Shown piece by piece: positions 33,568 to 41,776 of a stretch of 64,000 nucleotides of DNA. The position numbers and the translations under genes are program-made. Source of the stretch: Ancylobacter gelatini (lineage in GTDB: Bacteria > Pseudomonadota > Alphaproteobacteria > Rhizobiales > Xanthobacteraceae); assembly GCF_022601675.1 (NCBI RefSeq), contig NZ_JAKVIL010000006.1, positions 246,308-310,307 on the forward strand. Reading direction: 5' to 3'. The notes under the pieces are model-generated. The model had not been told where the DNA came from. It worked only from the letters and a program-made list of their open reading frames with translations, and did no database searches. Within the stretch, counting starts at the first letter, position 1, and each line of letters opens with the position of its first letter.

Positions 33568-34044
33568 ATGGCGTCGTCAGGTCCCGATTTTGCGGCAACC
33601 CCGACCGAGGTGGCGCGGCGGCTTTATGAGGACAGCCGCGTGCCCCTGAAGGACGTGGCCGCGCAGCTCGGCCTCTCGCCACGCTCGCTGCACCGGCGGG
33701 CCCAAAAATGGGGATGGGCCCGGCACGCCGGCGGCATTCGGGCGCAGCCGCTGCCGCGCCGCACGCTGATCGCCCGGCTGGTGACGCGGATCGAGGCGGA
33801 GATCGCCGCTGTCGAGCGCCTCGTCGCCCGCGCCGGGCTGGAGGCCGAGGGCGGGGTCGCCGCCGACACCGAGCGCGCGGCGCGCACGCTGGCGGTGCTG
33901 GTGCGCTCGCTGCGCGAACTCGCGGCGCTGGAACGCGGCGAGGAGAACGAGATCGACGACGAGGAGATGCCGCGTGACGCAGAAGCCTACCGACGCGAGC
34001 TTGCGGCAACTCTTGAACGCGTGCTGGCGGACCGGACGGCTTGA
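33568..34044 (+). CDS. GTA g1, small terminase-like protein
   Basis: I use ATG 33568 (158 residues) with GGAGG 6 nt upstream. The N-terminal HTH-like part (VPLKDVAAQLGLSPRSLHRR) and the charged helical C-terminus fit the GTA g1 protein, which acts as small terminase in Rhodobacter GTA. It overlaps g2 by 71 bp. GTAs package random host DNA, so sequence specificity here is expected to be low. Confidence 0.7.
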   Translation: MASSGPDFAATPTEVARRLYEDSRVPLKDVAAQLGLSPRSLHRRAQKWGWARHAGGIRAQPLPRRTLIARLVTRIEAEIAAVERLVARAGLEAEGGVAADTERAARTLAVLVRSLRELAALERGEENEIDDEEMPRDAEAYRRELAATLERVLADRTA

Positions 34045-35323
34045 CGCCGCCATCGCCGCGCTCTCGCCGGAGCTGGCGCAGTTCCTGCTCCATTGCTGGC
34101 CGCTGCTCGGCCGGCCGGCGCAGATGGCCCCGGACAAGGCGCAGGGCGGCGGCGACTGGACCATCTGGCTGATGCTGGGCGGGCGCGGCGCCGGCAAGAC
34201 GCGGGCGGGCGCCGAATGGGTGCGCGCGCTGGCGACCGGCGCGCAGGGCCCGGCGGCAGGGCGCATCGCGCTGGTGGCCGAGAGCCTTTCCGACCTGCGC
34301 GAGGTGATGGTGGAGGGGGTCTCCGGCCTGCTCGCCGTGCACCCGCGCCATGAACGCCCGCAATGGGAGCCGACGCGCCGCCGGCTGGTCTGGCCGAACG
34401 GGGCGATCGCGCAGGGTTTTTCCGCCGACGACCCGGAAAGCCTGCGCGGCCCGCAATTCGACGCGGCCTGGTGCGACGAGCTGGCGAAATGGCGTTATGC
34501 CGAGGCCGCCTTCGACATGCTGCAATTCGGGCTGCGGCTCGGGACCCATCCCCGCCAGATGGTGACCACGACGCCGCGCCCGACCGCCCTCATCCGCCGC
34601 CTGCTCGCCGACCCGCGCTGCGCGGTGACGCGGATGGCCACGGTGGAGAACGCCGTCCACCTCGCGCCGACCTTCCTCGAAGGGGTGGTCGGGCGCTATG
34701 CCGGCACGCGGCTCGGCCGGCAGGAGCTTGACGGCGACCTGGTCGAGGACCGGCCCGACGCGCTGTGGCGCCGCGCCGCGATCGAGGAGGCGCGGGAGGA
34801 CGAGGCACCGCCGCTCACGCGCATCGTGGTGGCGGTGGACCCGCCGGCCTCCTCGCGCAAGGGGGCGGATGCCTGCGGCATCGTCGCCGCCGGGCTCGAC
34901 GGCGAGGGCATGGTGCATGTGCTGGCCGATGAGAGCGCGCAGGGGCTGACGCCGAGCCAATGGGGCGCGCGCGTGGTGGCGCTGCATCACAGGCTCGCCG
35001 CCGACCGCGTGGTGGTGGAGGTGAACCAGGGCGGGGAGATGGTGCGCACCATCCTCGCCACCATCGATGACGGCGTGCCGGTGAGCGAGGTGCGGGCGAC
35101 GCGCGGAAAATGGCTGCGCGCCGAGCCGGTGGCCGCGCTCTACGAACGCGGCCGCGTGCGCCACGCCGGGGCTTTTCCCGCGCTGGAGGACGAGATGTGC
35201 GATTTCGGCACCGGCGGCCTCTCCTCCGGCCGCTCCCCCGACCGCATGGACGCGCTGGTCTGGGCCATCACCGCGCTGGCGCTCGGCCCGAAGGAGACGG
35301 CGCCGCGGGTGAGGCGGGTGTGA
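33974..35323 (+). CDS. GTA g2, large terminase
   Basis: The 449-residue product starts at GTG 33974 with GAGGAG upstream. Walker A is LGGRGAGKTRAGAEW at about 68-82, with Walker B-like FDAAWCDELAKW near 160. The nuclease domain starts at VVAVDPPASS and has a late Asp (SPDRMDALVWAITAL). The family is the GTA/HK97-type terminase that packages about 4-kb pieces of host DNA. All key motifs are intact, which supports a working particle. Confidence 0.85.
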   Translation: MTQKPTDASLRQLLNACWRTGRLDAAIAALSPELAQFLLHCWPLLGRPAQMAPDKAQGGGDWTIWLMLGGRGAGKTRAGAEWVRALATGAQGPAAGRIALVAESLSDLREVMVEGVSGLLAVHPRHERPQWEPTRRRLVWPNGAIAQGFSADDPESLRGPQFDAAWCDELAKWRYAEAAFDMLQFGLRLGTHPRQMVTTTPRPTALIRRLLADPRCAVTRMATVENAVHLAPTFLEGVVGRYAGTRLGRQELDGDLVEDRPDALWRRAAIEEAREDEAPPLTRIVVAVDPPASSRKGADACGIVAAGLDGEGMVHVLADESAQGLTPSQWGARVVALHHRLAADRVVVEVNQGGEMVRTILATIDDGVPVSEVRATRGKWLRAEPVAALYERGRVRHAGAFPALEDEMCDFGTGGLSSGRSPDRMDALVWAITALALGPKETAPRVRRV

Positions 35324-35387
35324 GGGGGATGTGCGGCGACCCGGCGATGTGCCAGCTTTGATCCCTCCAATTCAGGGAGGGGCCGGG

Positions 35388-35663
35388 ATGGAACGCTTCT
35401 TCGGCAAATATCGGGCGAGCGTGATCGACGCGGCAGATGCCGCCGGGCGCGGCCGTGTAAAGGTGGTGGTTCCCTCCGTTTCCGGCGACATGCCGGTCTG
35501 GGCGGACTGGGCGCCGGCCTATCAGCCCGGCAGCCTGATCCCGCCGCCGCTGCCTGCGGGGACCAGGCTCGTGATCGAATATCTGGAAGGAGATCCCGAT
35601 CACCCGATCTGGACCGGGCATTTCCTGCCAGATGTGACCGACATCGCACCCGGCCTTGCGTGA
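35388..35663 (+). CDS. gpV-like OB-fold baseplate protein inserted in the GTA cluster
   Basis: The product has 91 residues from ATG 35388, with a strong GGGAGG site. The sequence GKYRASVIDAADAAGRGRVK, then WADWAPAYQPGSLIPPPLPA and GDPDHPIWTGHFLP, follows the OB-fold pattern of gpV/VgrG-type phage baseplate spikes (GRv.V.vP and the GDPD.PIW.G end). Canonical Rhodobacter-type GTAs go straight from g2 to g3, so this is an insertion. The small size means just the OB domain without a needle. Confidence 0.65.
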   Translation: MERFFGKYRASVIDAADAAGRGRVKVVVPSVSGDMPVWADWAPAYQPGSLIPPPLPAGTRLVIEYLEGDPDHPIWTGHFLPDVTDIAPGLA

Positions 35664-35983
35664 CGAACCCGACAGTACCGGCGGGTTTCGAGATAGGGTT
35701 GGGGCCGGATGGCGCGCTGGGAACCCTCTATCTGCAGGAGCTGACGCTCGATCTCGGCAATCGTCGACTGACGATCAATGCCCGCGATCAGGCGGCGATA
35801 TCCGGCAGTGCCGACGGCGTATCTACTCCTATCAGCGTCGCGTTGGAGCTTGAGCAGCCGGACCCGGCCGATGATGGGCGTCGCAGGCACATACAGGAGG
35901 CGTCGATCACGGCGTCCTGCACGCTCGTTTTGCACGATTCCGGCCTGCCGGGCATCTTCGTGATCAAACCGCCGGGTGGCTGA
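35660..35983 (+). CDS. Unknown protein paired with the gpV-like OB protein
   Basis: GTG 35660 overlaps the previous stop as GTGA, so the two genes are coupled. The product has 107 residues and is beta-rich (FEIGLGPDGALGTLYLQELT). It then has polar Asp/Arg-rich stretches and a final SCTLVLHDSGLPGIFVIKPP. I do not recognise a family. A terminator follows 26 bp later, which makes the gene pair a separate cassette. Confidence 0.6.
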   Translation: MTNPTVPAGFEIGLGPDGALGTLYLQELTLDLGNRRLTINARDQAAISGSADGVSTPISVALELEQPDPADDGRRRHIQEASITASCTLVLHDSGLPGIFVIKPPGG

Positions 35984-36008
35984 CGAAGCCTCCGCCTGCC
36001 GCAACCCA

Positions 36009-36032
36009 AGCCCGGCTCGCGCCGGGCTTTTT
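36009..36032 (+). terminator. Intrinsic terminator between the inserted pair and GTA g3
   Basis: Arms AGCCCGGC (36009-36016) and GCCGGGCT (36021-36028) are perfect, with loop TCGC and a run of T to 36032. It would stop transcription in the middle of the GTA cluster unless it is read through. Confidence 0.75.
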
Positions 36033-36051
36033 CATTTTCAGGAGCTTCCTC

Positions 36052-37221
36052 ATGCTGCTTCGCCTGCCGTTTCGCTCCCGCCCCGCCGCGCCGGCGGAGG
36101 TCAAGGCCTCGCGGACCGGGGGGCTGGTGGCGCTGCTCTCGGGGCATCGTGCGCGCTGGACGCCGCGCGACTATGGCGCGCTGGCCCGCGAGGGCTACCA
36201 GCGCAACGCCATCGCCCATCGCTGCGTGCGGATGATCGCGGAAGGCGTGGCGGAGGTCGTCTTCACGCTGATGGAGGATGGCCGCGAACCGGAGGGGCAC
36301 CCGCTCGCCGCGCTGCTGGCGCGGCCAGGCCCGAAGATGAGCGGGCCGGTGCTGATGGAAGCGCTGAGCGCGCATCTGCTGCTCTCCGGCAATGGCTATG
36401 TCGAGGCGGTGAGCCTGGAGGGGCGGGTGCGCGAACTCCATGTGCTGCGGCCCGACCGCATGCGCGTGGTGCCGGGAGCCGATGGCTGGGCGGAGGCCTA
36501 TGACTACACGGCGGGCGGGCAGAGCGTGCGTTTCCAGCAGGAGATCGCGGGAGCTGGCGCGGTGCCGCCGATCCTGCACATCGCGCTGTTCAACCCGCTG
36601 GACGACCATTACGGCGCGCCCCCGCTGGAGGCGGCGCAGATGGCGCTCGACATCCACAACGCCGCCGGGGCCTGGAACAAGGCGCTGCTCGACAATGCCG
36701 CGCGGCCGTCCGGCGCGCTGGTCTATGGCGGGGCGGGCAATCTGTCGGACGAACAGTTCGAGCGGCTGAAGGAGGAGCTGGAGAGCAATTTCTCCGGCAC
36801 CGGCAATGCCGGGCGCCCGCTGCTGCTGGAAGGCGGGCTCGACTGGCGCCCGCTCTCGCTTTCGCCAAAGGACATGGACTTCCTGGAGGCGCGCAACGCC
36901 GCGGCGCGCGAGATCGCGCTGGCCTTCGGCGTGCCGCCCATGCTGCTCGGTATTCCGGGCGACGCGACCTATGCCAATTACGCCGAGGCGAACCGGGTAT
37001 TCTGGCGCCAGAGCGTACTGCCCATGGCGCGCCGGATCGGCGCCGCGCTCGCCGGCTGGCTGGCGCCGGCCTATGGCGCGGCCGCCCTGACGCTGGAGCC
37101 GGACCTCGACATTGTGGAGGCGCTTTCCACCGAGCGCGAGGCGCTGTGGCGGCGGGTGTCGGAGGCCGGTTTCCTCACCGATGAGGAGAAGCGGCAGGCG
37201 GTGGGCTATGGCGCGGGGTGA
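36052..37221 (+). CDS. GTA g3, portal protein
   Basis: This 389-residue protein is an HK97-type portal. Features include REGYQRNAIAHRCVRMIAEG near the start, SGNGYVEAVSLEG, the segment FGVPPMLLGIPGDATYANYA, and NRVFWRQSVLPMARRI. AGGAG lies 8 nt before ATG 36052. It should form the ring for DNA entry and tail attachment. The repeat-filled gap that follows is unusual. Confidence 0.85.
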   Translation: MLLRLPFRSRPAAPAEVKASRTGGLVALLSGHRARWTPRDYGALAREGYQRNAIAHRCVRMIAEGVAEVVFTLMEDGREPEGHPLAALLARPGPKMSGPVLMEALSAHLLLSGNGYVEAVSLEGRVRELHVLRPDRMRVVPGADGWAEAYDYTAGGQSVRFQQEIAGAGAVPPILHIALFNPLDDHYGAPPLEAAQMALDIHNAAGAWNKALLDNAARPSGALVYGGAGNLSDEQFERLKEELESNFSGTGNAGRPLLLEGGLDWRPLSLSPKDMDFLEARNAAAREIALAFGVPPMLLGIPGDATYANYAEANRVFWRQSVLPMARRIGAALAGWLAPAYGAAALTLEPDLDIVEALSTEREALWRRVSEAGFLTDEEKRQAVGYGAG

Positions 37222-38475
37222 GGCGGGAGCCAAGGCGCCGTCCTCCCCGGAGGCGCGTCCCGGCGCTGCGGCCGGGAGGATGGTCGGGAGCGGTGTGCCC
37301 CTCGCTCCGGCTCTCTCCCCGAATGGGGAGGGGGAAGGGGGCGCTTCGGGACCCCCACATGCGGAGGTGGGGAGGCATCCGCGCTGCGGCATACACTTCG
37401 TGCCGAAGGGACGGGCGGGTTGCCATGTTCAGCGGGTCATCCTAGGCGCTGCGTCGCGGTGAACCGAGGTCGCGGACCGGATGGCCGCGCCCCTTCGTGG
37501 ACCCTCCCGGCGCTACTGGCGGGATGAGGGTTGAGTGAGGCGGGTTCCGTGCAGGGCCGCCCGGCCTTGGTCCCTCGCTCCGGCTCTCTCCCCGATGGGA
37601 GCGGGAAGGGGGCGCTTCGGGACACCCTTATGCGGAGGTGGGGAGACACCCGCGCTGCGGCATCGATCTCGTGCCGAAGGGGTGGGCGGGTTGCCATGTT
37701 CAGCGGGTCATCCTGAGCGCTGCGTCGCGGTGATCGAGGATCGCGGGTCGGATGGCCGCGCCCCGTCGTTGATCCTCCCGGCGCCACTGGCGGGATGAGG
37801 GTTGAGTGAGGCGGGTTCCGTGCCGGGCCGCCCGGCTTCGGCCCCTCATTCCGGCTCCCTGACGGGGAGCGGGAAGGGGCGTGGCGGGACACCCTTATGC
37901 GGAGGTAGTTAGACACCCGCGCTGCGGCATATACCCCGTGCCGAAGGGGTGACCGGCCGGATGGGCCGCGCCGGCCTCGGACAATCCCCGCGCTACTGGC
38001 GGGATGAGGGTTGAGTGGGGCGGGTTCCGTTCAGGGCTGTCCGGCCTCTGCCCCTCACCCCGGCGGGGAGTGGCCGGGACACCCGCTTGCGGATGTAGGG
38101 AGACACCCGCGCTGCGTCATCGACCTCGTGCCGAAGGGGTGGGTGGGTTGGCAGGTTCAGCGGTGATCCGGGGTGACCGGCCGGATGGGCCGCGCCGGCC
38201 TCGGACAATCCCGGCGGGCGGGATGAGGGTTGAGTGGGGCGGGTTCCGTTCAGGGCTGTCCGGCCTCTGCCCCTCACCCCGGCCCTCTCCCCGACGGGAG
38301 AGGGAGCAAAGTGCGCTTCGGGACATTCCCGTGCTCGTCGGCGCCATACGCGCCAAGGCGGCGCGCAATGAACGGGGCTCTCGCGGCTCCCTCCGGGTGG
38401 GGCGCAGTGATTGCCATGGTCCCACCCGGGGCGGCCCGCCAGTGCCCATACCGATCGCATCAGGAAAGGCGCGTC
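37222..38475. repeat. Tandem array of degenerate GC-rich repeats inside the GTA cluster
   Basis: Four or five units of 200-270 bp are visible. GGGATGAGGGTTGAGTG recurs at about 37521, 37792, 38001 and 38220. The last two units share about 64 identical bases from there. Blocks with TTGCCATGTTCAGCGGGTCA occur at about 37420 and 37691. Frames in the region are not conserved, so no gene is called. Confidence 0.65.
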
Positions 38476-38664
38476 ATGCAGACCCTCATCGAGGCTTTCG
38501 CCGCGCGGGGCGATCTGGGCCATCTCGCTTTGCTGATGTGGGCGCTCGGCGCCTCCGGCTTTGCCTGGGCCGCCTTTCGTGAACTCGGCGCCGCGGTGCG
38601 CCGCTTCGACGATTTCGTGCGCGAGATCGCGCGCTTCAACAGCCAGTTCGGAGACGATCCATGA
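38476..38664 (+). CDS. GTA g3.5-like small membrane protein
   Basis: ATG 38476 follows GGAAAGG. The 62-residue product has one hydrophobic helix (GHLALLMWALGASGFAWAAF) and an amphipathic C-terminal helix. It sits where Rhodobacter GTA carries g3.5, between portal and protease. It overlaps the next small gene by 4 bp. Function unknown. Confidence 0.55.
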   Translation: MQTLIEAFAARGDLGHLALLMWALGASGFAWAAFRELGAAVRRFDDFVREIARFNSQFGDDP

Positions 38665-38843
38665 CCGGCACACCTCGAATCCGGGCGTTCCTGCCCGGAA
38701 AGTTTCACCGGCTTTCGCCCATGCCCGCGCCCACCCGCGCCGGCGACGCGCCGCAGGTGTTCCGCCAGTTCGCCCGCACGCTCGGCAAGCTGGAGCGCGC
38801 GGCAGCCACCCGCAAGCCGGGCGGACAGGGAGAGGGCGCATGA
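38661..38843 (+). CDS. Small basic protein between GTA g3.5 and g4
   Basis: The 60-residue product is basic (FLPGKFHRLSPMPAPTRAGD, RTLGKLERAAATRKPGG). Its start and stop are both in 4-bp overlaps with neighbours, which argues that it is translated. No family is recognised. Confidence 0.5.
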   Translation: MTGTPRIRAFLPGKFHRLSPMPAPTRAGDAPQVFRQFARTLGKLERAAATRKPGGQGEGA

Positions 38844-39415
38844 GCCTTGCTTTCTCCCACCGTTTCGCGCCTTCGCTGGAGACCAAGGCCTCGGCCGGCG
38901 CGCTGGCCGCCATTCAGCCCGACGGCCGCTTCGAGGGCTATGCCGCGCTGTTTGGCCGGGTCGATCTCGGGCGCGACGTGATCCTGCCCGGGGCCTTCGC
39001 CCGCTCGCTCGCCGAACGCGGGCCGCAGGGCGTGCGCATGCTGTTCCAGCACGACCCGGCCGAGCCGATCGGCACCTGGAGCGAGATTGCCGAGGATGGG
39101 CGCGGCCTGTTCGTGCGCGGCCGGCTGACGCTGGATGTCGCCCGCGCCCGCGAGGTGCTGGCGCTGATGCGCTCGGGCGCGCTCGACGGGCTCTCCATCG
39201 GCTTCCGCGCCGTGGAAGGGCGCACCGATCCGCGCTCAAGGGTGCGGCGGCTCGCCCGGATCGACCTGTGGGAAATCTCGGTGGTGACCTTTCCCATGCA
39301 GCCCGATGCGCGGATCGCCAGCGTGAAGCGCGCGGGCGGCTCGCTCGCCGCCACCATCCGGCGTGGCGCGCGGCGGCTGAGGACGGCACCCGGTTTCACG
39401 CCCGCCCCGGCATGA
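38840..39415 (+). CDS. GTA g4, HK97-family prohead protease
   Basis: The product has 191 residues from ATG 38840. It shows the family landmarks FEGYAALFGRVDLGRDVILP, MLFQHDPAEPIGTW (catalytic His in the QHD region), GALDGLSIGFRAVEG (catalytic Ser) and LWEISVVTFPMQPDARI. It cleaves the capsid N-terminus during maturation. All signature residues seem intact. Confidence 0.85.
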   Translation: MSLAFSHRFAPSLETKASAGALAAIQPDGRFEGYAALFGRVDLGRDVILPGAFARSLAERGPQGVRMLFQHDPAEPIGTWSEIAEDGRGLFVRGRLTLDVARAREVLALMRSGALDGLSIGFRAVEGRTDPRSRVRRLARIDLWEISVVTFPMQPDARIASVKRAGGSLAATIRRGARRLRTAPGFTPAPA

Positions 39416-39884
39416 GAACGCATGGGCGGTGCTGGCGTGCTTCGAGGACGCCTGCGCCGCCACCTCCGCCTGACGGAGGTTGGGGGCTGGTCGTTGCCTC
39501 CGAAGCGTGGGCCTGCCCGCGTGAAGTCGCGGGGGTCGCGTGGCTCCACGTGGCCCGGCACGAATGGCGCGGGCCTGCGGGCTTCGAGGGCGCCTGCGCC
39601 GCTCCCGCATGACGGGGGAAGGGGCGCCGGTTGTCGCATCCGAAGCGCGGGCCTGCCTTCGCGAGGCTGGGGGCTGCTTCGAGGGCACCCGGCGCCGCCT
39701 CGGCATGACCGGGGCAAGGCGCCTGGCGCCGCTGCAGGGGCTTTTCCCGTGCCGGCGTGAGCGCGGGGCAACCCGTCATCCCGGACCGCCGGGCGGCGAT
39801 ACGGGATCGCCTGAACATGGACAACGAGCCCGGCTCTGCGGCTTTGCCCGCGGCCGGGATGACGACGACTTCTTCAACAAGGAT
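39416..39884. repeat. Repeat-containing gap between GTA g4 and g5
   Basis: This 469-bp stretch holds two to three degenerate copies of a unit of roughly 130 bp. Each has CTTCGAGG(G/A)CGCCTGCGCCGC, a GCATGACGG or similar element, and a CCGAAGCG(C/T)GGGCCTGCC block (about 39440-39730). A rightward frame crosses it into the capsid gene, but its residues are Arg/Gly-rich and not conserved. Confidence 0.55.
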
Positions 39885-41141
39885 ATGAGCCACATGACCT
39901 TTCGCACTCCCGCTCCCGAAGTGAAGTCCGCCGGCCCGGAAGTCTCGGCCGCCTTCGAGGAATTCATGGGCGCCTTCGAGGCGTTCAAGGATGCCAATGA
40001 CCAGCGGCTCGGCGAGCTGGAGCGTCGCGGCGTCGACGTGGTCACCGCCGACAAGGTGGAGCGCATCAATGCCGCGCTCGACAACCAGAAGGCGCTGATC
40101 GACGAGCTGGTGCTGAAGGCGCGCCGGCCGGGGCTGGGCGGGCGCGCCGACATGGTCAGCGACCTCGCCGCCCGCGAGCACAAGGCGGCGTTCGACGCCT
40201 ATGTCCGGCTCGGCGAGGCCTCCGGCCTCAAGCGCATCGAGGCCAAGGCCATGTCGGCCGGCGTCGGCGCGGATGGCGGCTATGTCGTGCCGAGCGAGAC
40301 CGAGCGCGAGATCGGCAAGCGCCTCACCGCGCTCTCCCCGATCCGCGCCATCGCCGATGTGCGGGTGATTTCCGGCGGCACCTACAAGAAGCCGTTCATG
40401 ACCTCCGGCCCGGCGGTGGGCTGGGTGGCCGAGGCCGCCGCCCGCCCGCAGACCACCAGCCCGGTGCTGGCCGAACTCGCCTTCCCGGCCATGGAGCTCT
40501 ACGCCATGCCGGCGGCGACGCAGACCCTGCTCGACGACGCGGCGGTCAATCTCGACGAGTGGCTGGCGATCGAGGTCGAGGCCGCCTTCGCCTCGCAGGA
40601 GGGCGCGGCCTTCGTGATCGGCGACGGCGTGAACAAGCCGAAGGGCTTCCTCTCCTACGCGAGCGTCGACGAGAGCGCCTGGGCCTGGGGCTCGCTCGGT
40701 TTCATCGCCACCGGCGCGGCCGGCGACTTCCCGGCGGCCAATCCGTCCGACCCGCTGGTCGACCTGGTCTATGCGCTGAAGGCCGGCTACCGCCAGAACG
40801 GCAGCTTCGTGATGAACCGCCGCACGCAGGGGGCGGTGCGCAAACTGAAGGACGAGAACGGCCAGTATCTGTGGACCCCGCCCACCGCGCCGGGGGCGCA
40901 GCCGAGCCTGCTCGGCTTCCCGGTGCATGAGGCCGAGGAGATGCCGGCGATTGCGGCGGGCAGCCTGTCGATTGCGTTCGGCGATTTCCGCCGCGGCTAT
41001 CTGGTGGTCGACCGCGCCGGGGTGCGGGTGCTGCGCGACCCCTATTCCGCCAAGCCCTATGTGCTGTTCTACACCACCAAGCGCGTGGGCGGCGGCGTGC
41101 AGGACTTCGACGCGATCAAGCTGCTGAAGTTCGCGGCGTGA
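39885..41141 (+). CDS. GTA g5, major capsid protein
   Basis: I use ATG 39885, or possibly 39894 three codons later. The 418-residue product is HK97-type. The first 100 residues are charged helix (the delta domain that g4 removes). The rest has SETEREIGKRLTALSPIRAI, GWVAEAAARPQTTSPVLAEL and SFVMNRRTQGAVRKLKDENG, typical of HK97/GTA capsids. It forms the small GTA head. Confidence 0.85.
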   Translation: MSHMTFRTPAPEVKSAGPEVSAAFEEFMGAFEAFKDANDQRLGELERRGVDVVTADKVERINAALDNQKALIDELVLKARRPGLGGRADMVSDLAAREHKAAFDAYVRLGEASGLKRIEAKAMSAGVGADGGYVVPSETEREIGKRLTALSPIRAIADVRVISGGTYKKPFMTSGPAVGWVAEAAARPQTTSPVLAELAFPAMELYAMPAATQTLLDDAAVNLDEWLAIEVEAAFASQEGAAFVIGDGVNKPKGFLSYASVDESAWAWGSLGFIATGAAGDFPAANPSDPLVDLVYALKAGYRQNGSFVMNRRTQGAVRKLKDENGQYLWTPPTAPGAQPSLLGFPVHEAEEMPAIAAGSLSIAFGDFRRGYLVVDRAGVRVLRDPYSAKPYVLFYTTKRVGGGVQDFDAIKLLKFAA

Positions 41142-41153
41142 GCCTTCGCCCGC

Positions 41154-41705
41154 TCAGGGCATGCGGGAGTCGATGAGGATCTCCTCGCCATCCACCCTGA
41201 ACCGGCCATAGCCGGCATGGTGGATGGTGCGGGGCGCCTCGCGCTTCGGGTCGATCCACGCCGCGACCACCTCCAGCACGAACAGGCTGTAGCGGTTCAC
41301 CAGGCGGGTATCGACCACACGGCATTCCAGATTGGCGAAGCACTCGCCGATCAGCGGCGCGGCGACCTTTTCGGCCGGCAGCGCCGTGAGGCCGAAGCGG
41401 GCGAACTTGTCGACGTGCGCGCCGGAGCAATTGCCGATGCCGACCACGGTCTCGGCAAGCTCCACCGGGGGGATGGCGATGACGCAGTCGCGCGTTGCCT
41501 TCAGCGCGGCGAAGGAATGGTCGCCGGGGCTGACGATGCAGGCGATAAGCGGCGGGGTGAACTCCACCATCATGTGCCAGGACATGGTCATGACATTGGG
41601 CGTGCCGGCGCGGGAGGTGGCAAGCAACACCACCGGGCCGGGCTCGATGAGCTGGTAGACGCGCCCGACCGGGTAAGGCGCAAAACGCTGCGTCGCATGG
41701 GGCAT
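41154..41705 (-). CDS. Flavin reductase-family protein
   Basis: This leftward gene uses ATG 41705 (MPHATQRFAPYPVGRVYQLI, 183 residues) with GGGAGGTC 6 nt upstream. The pattern PVVLLATSRAGTPNVMTMSW and FANLECRVVDTRLVNRYSLF is that of flavin reductase-like FMN-binding split-barrel enzymes. It is a host-type gene inserted in the GTA cluster and on the other strand. The role in reducing flavin for a monooxygenase is not shown. Confidence 0.8.
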   Translation of the reverse strand: MPHATQRFAPYPVGRVYQLIEPGPVVLLATSRAGTPNVMTMSWHMMVEFTPPLIACIVSPGDHSFAALKATRDCVIAIPPVELAETVVGIGNCSGAHVDKFARFGLTALPAEKVAAPLIGECFANLECRVVDTRLVNRYSLFVLEVVAAWIDPKREAPRTIHHAGYGRFRVDGEEILIDSRMP

Positions 41706-41776
41706 GGCCGACCTCCCTGTTGTCAGGATAGGCGCGGGCGCCGCGCCGTCCTTGACGCAGGATAAGCCGGGAGTGA

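Noticed and set aside
33521..35164. A long leftward open frame opposite GTA g1-g2 (about 547 codons)
   Set aside because: It is antisense to the large terminase with intact motifs and is Arg/Ala/Pro-rich without a recognisable domain.
37222..38475. CRISPR array
   Set aside because: Units are 200-270 bp and degenerate, without short regular repeats and unique spacers.
39540..39884. N-terminal extension of the GTA capsid gene
   Set aside because: The upstream part is built of intergenic repeats and Arg/Gly-rich; the capsid pattern starts at about 39885.
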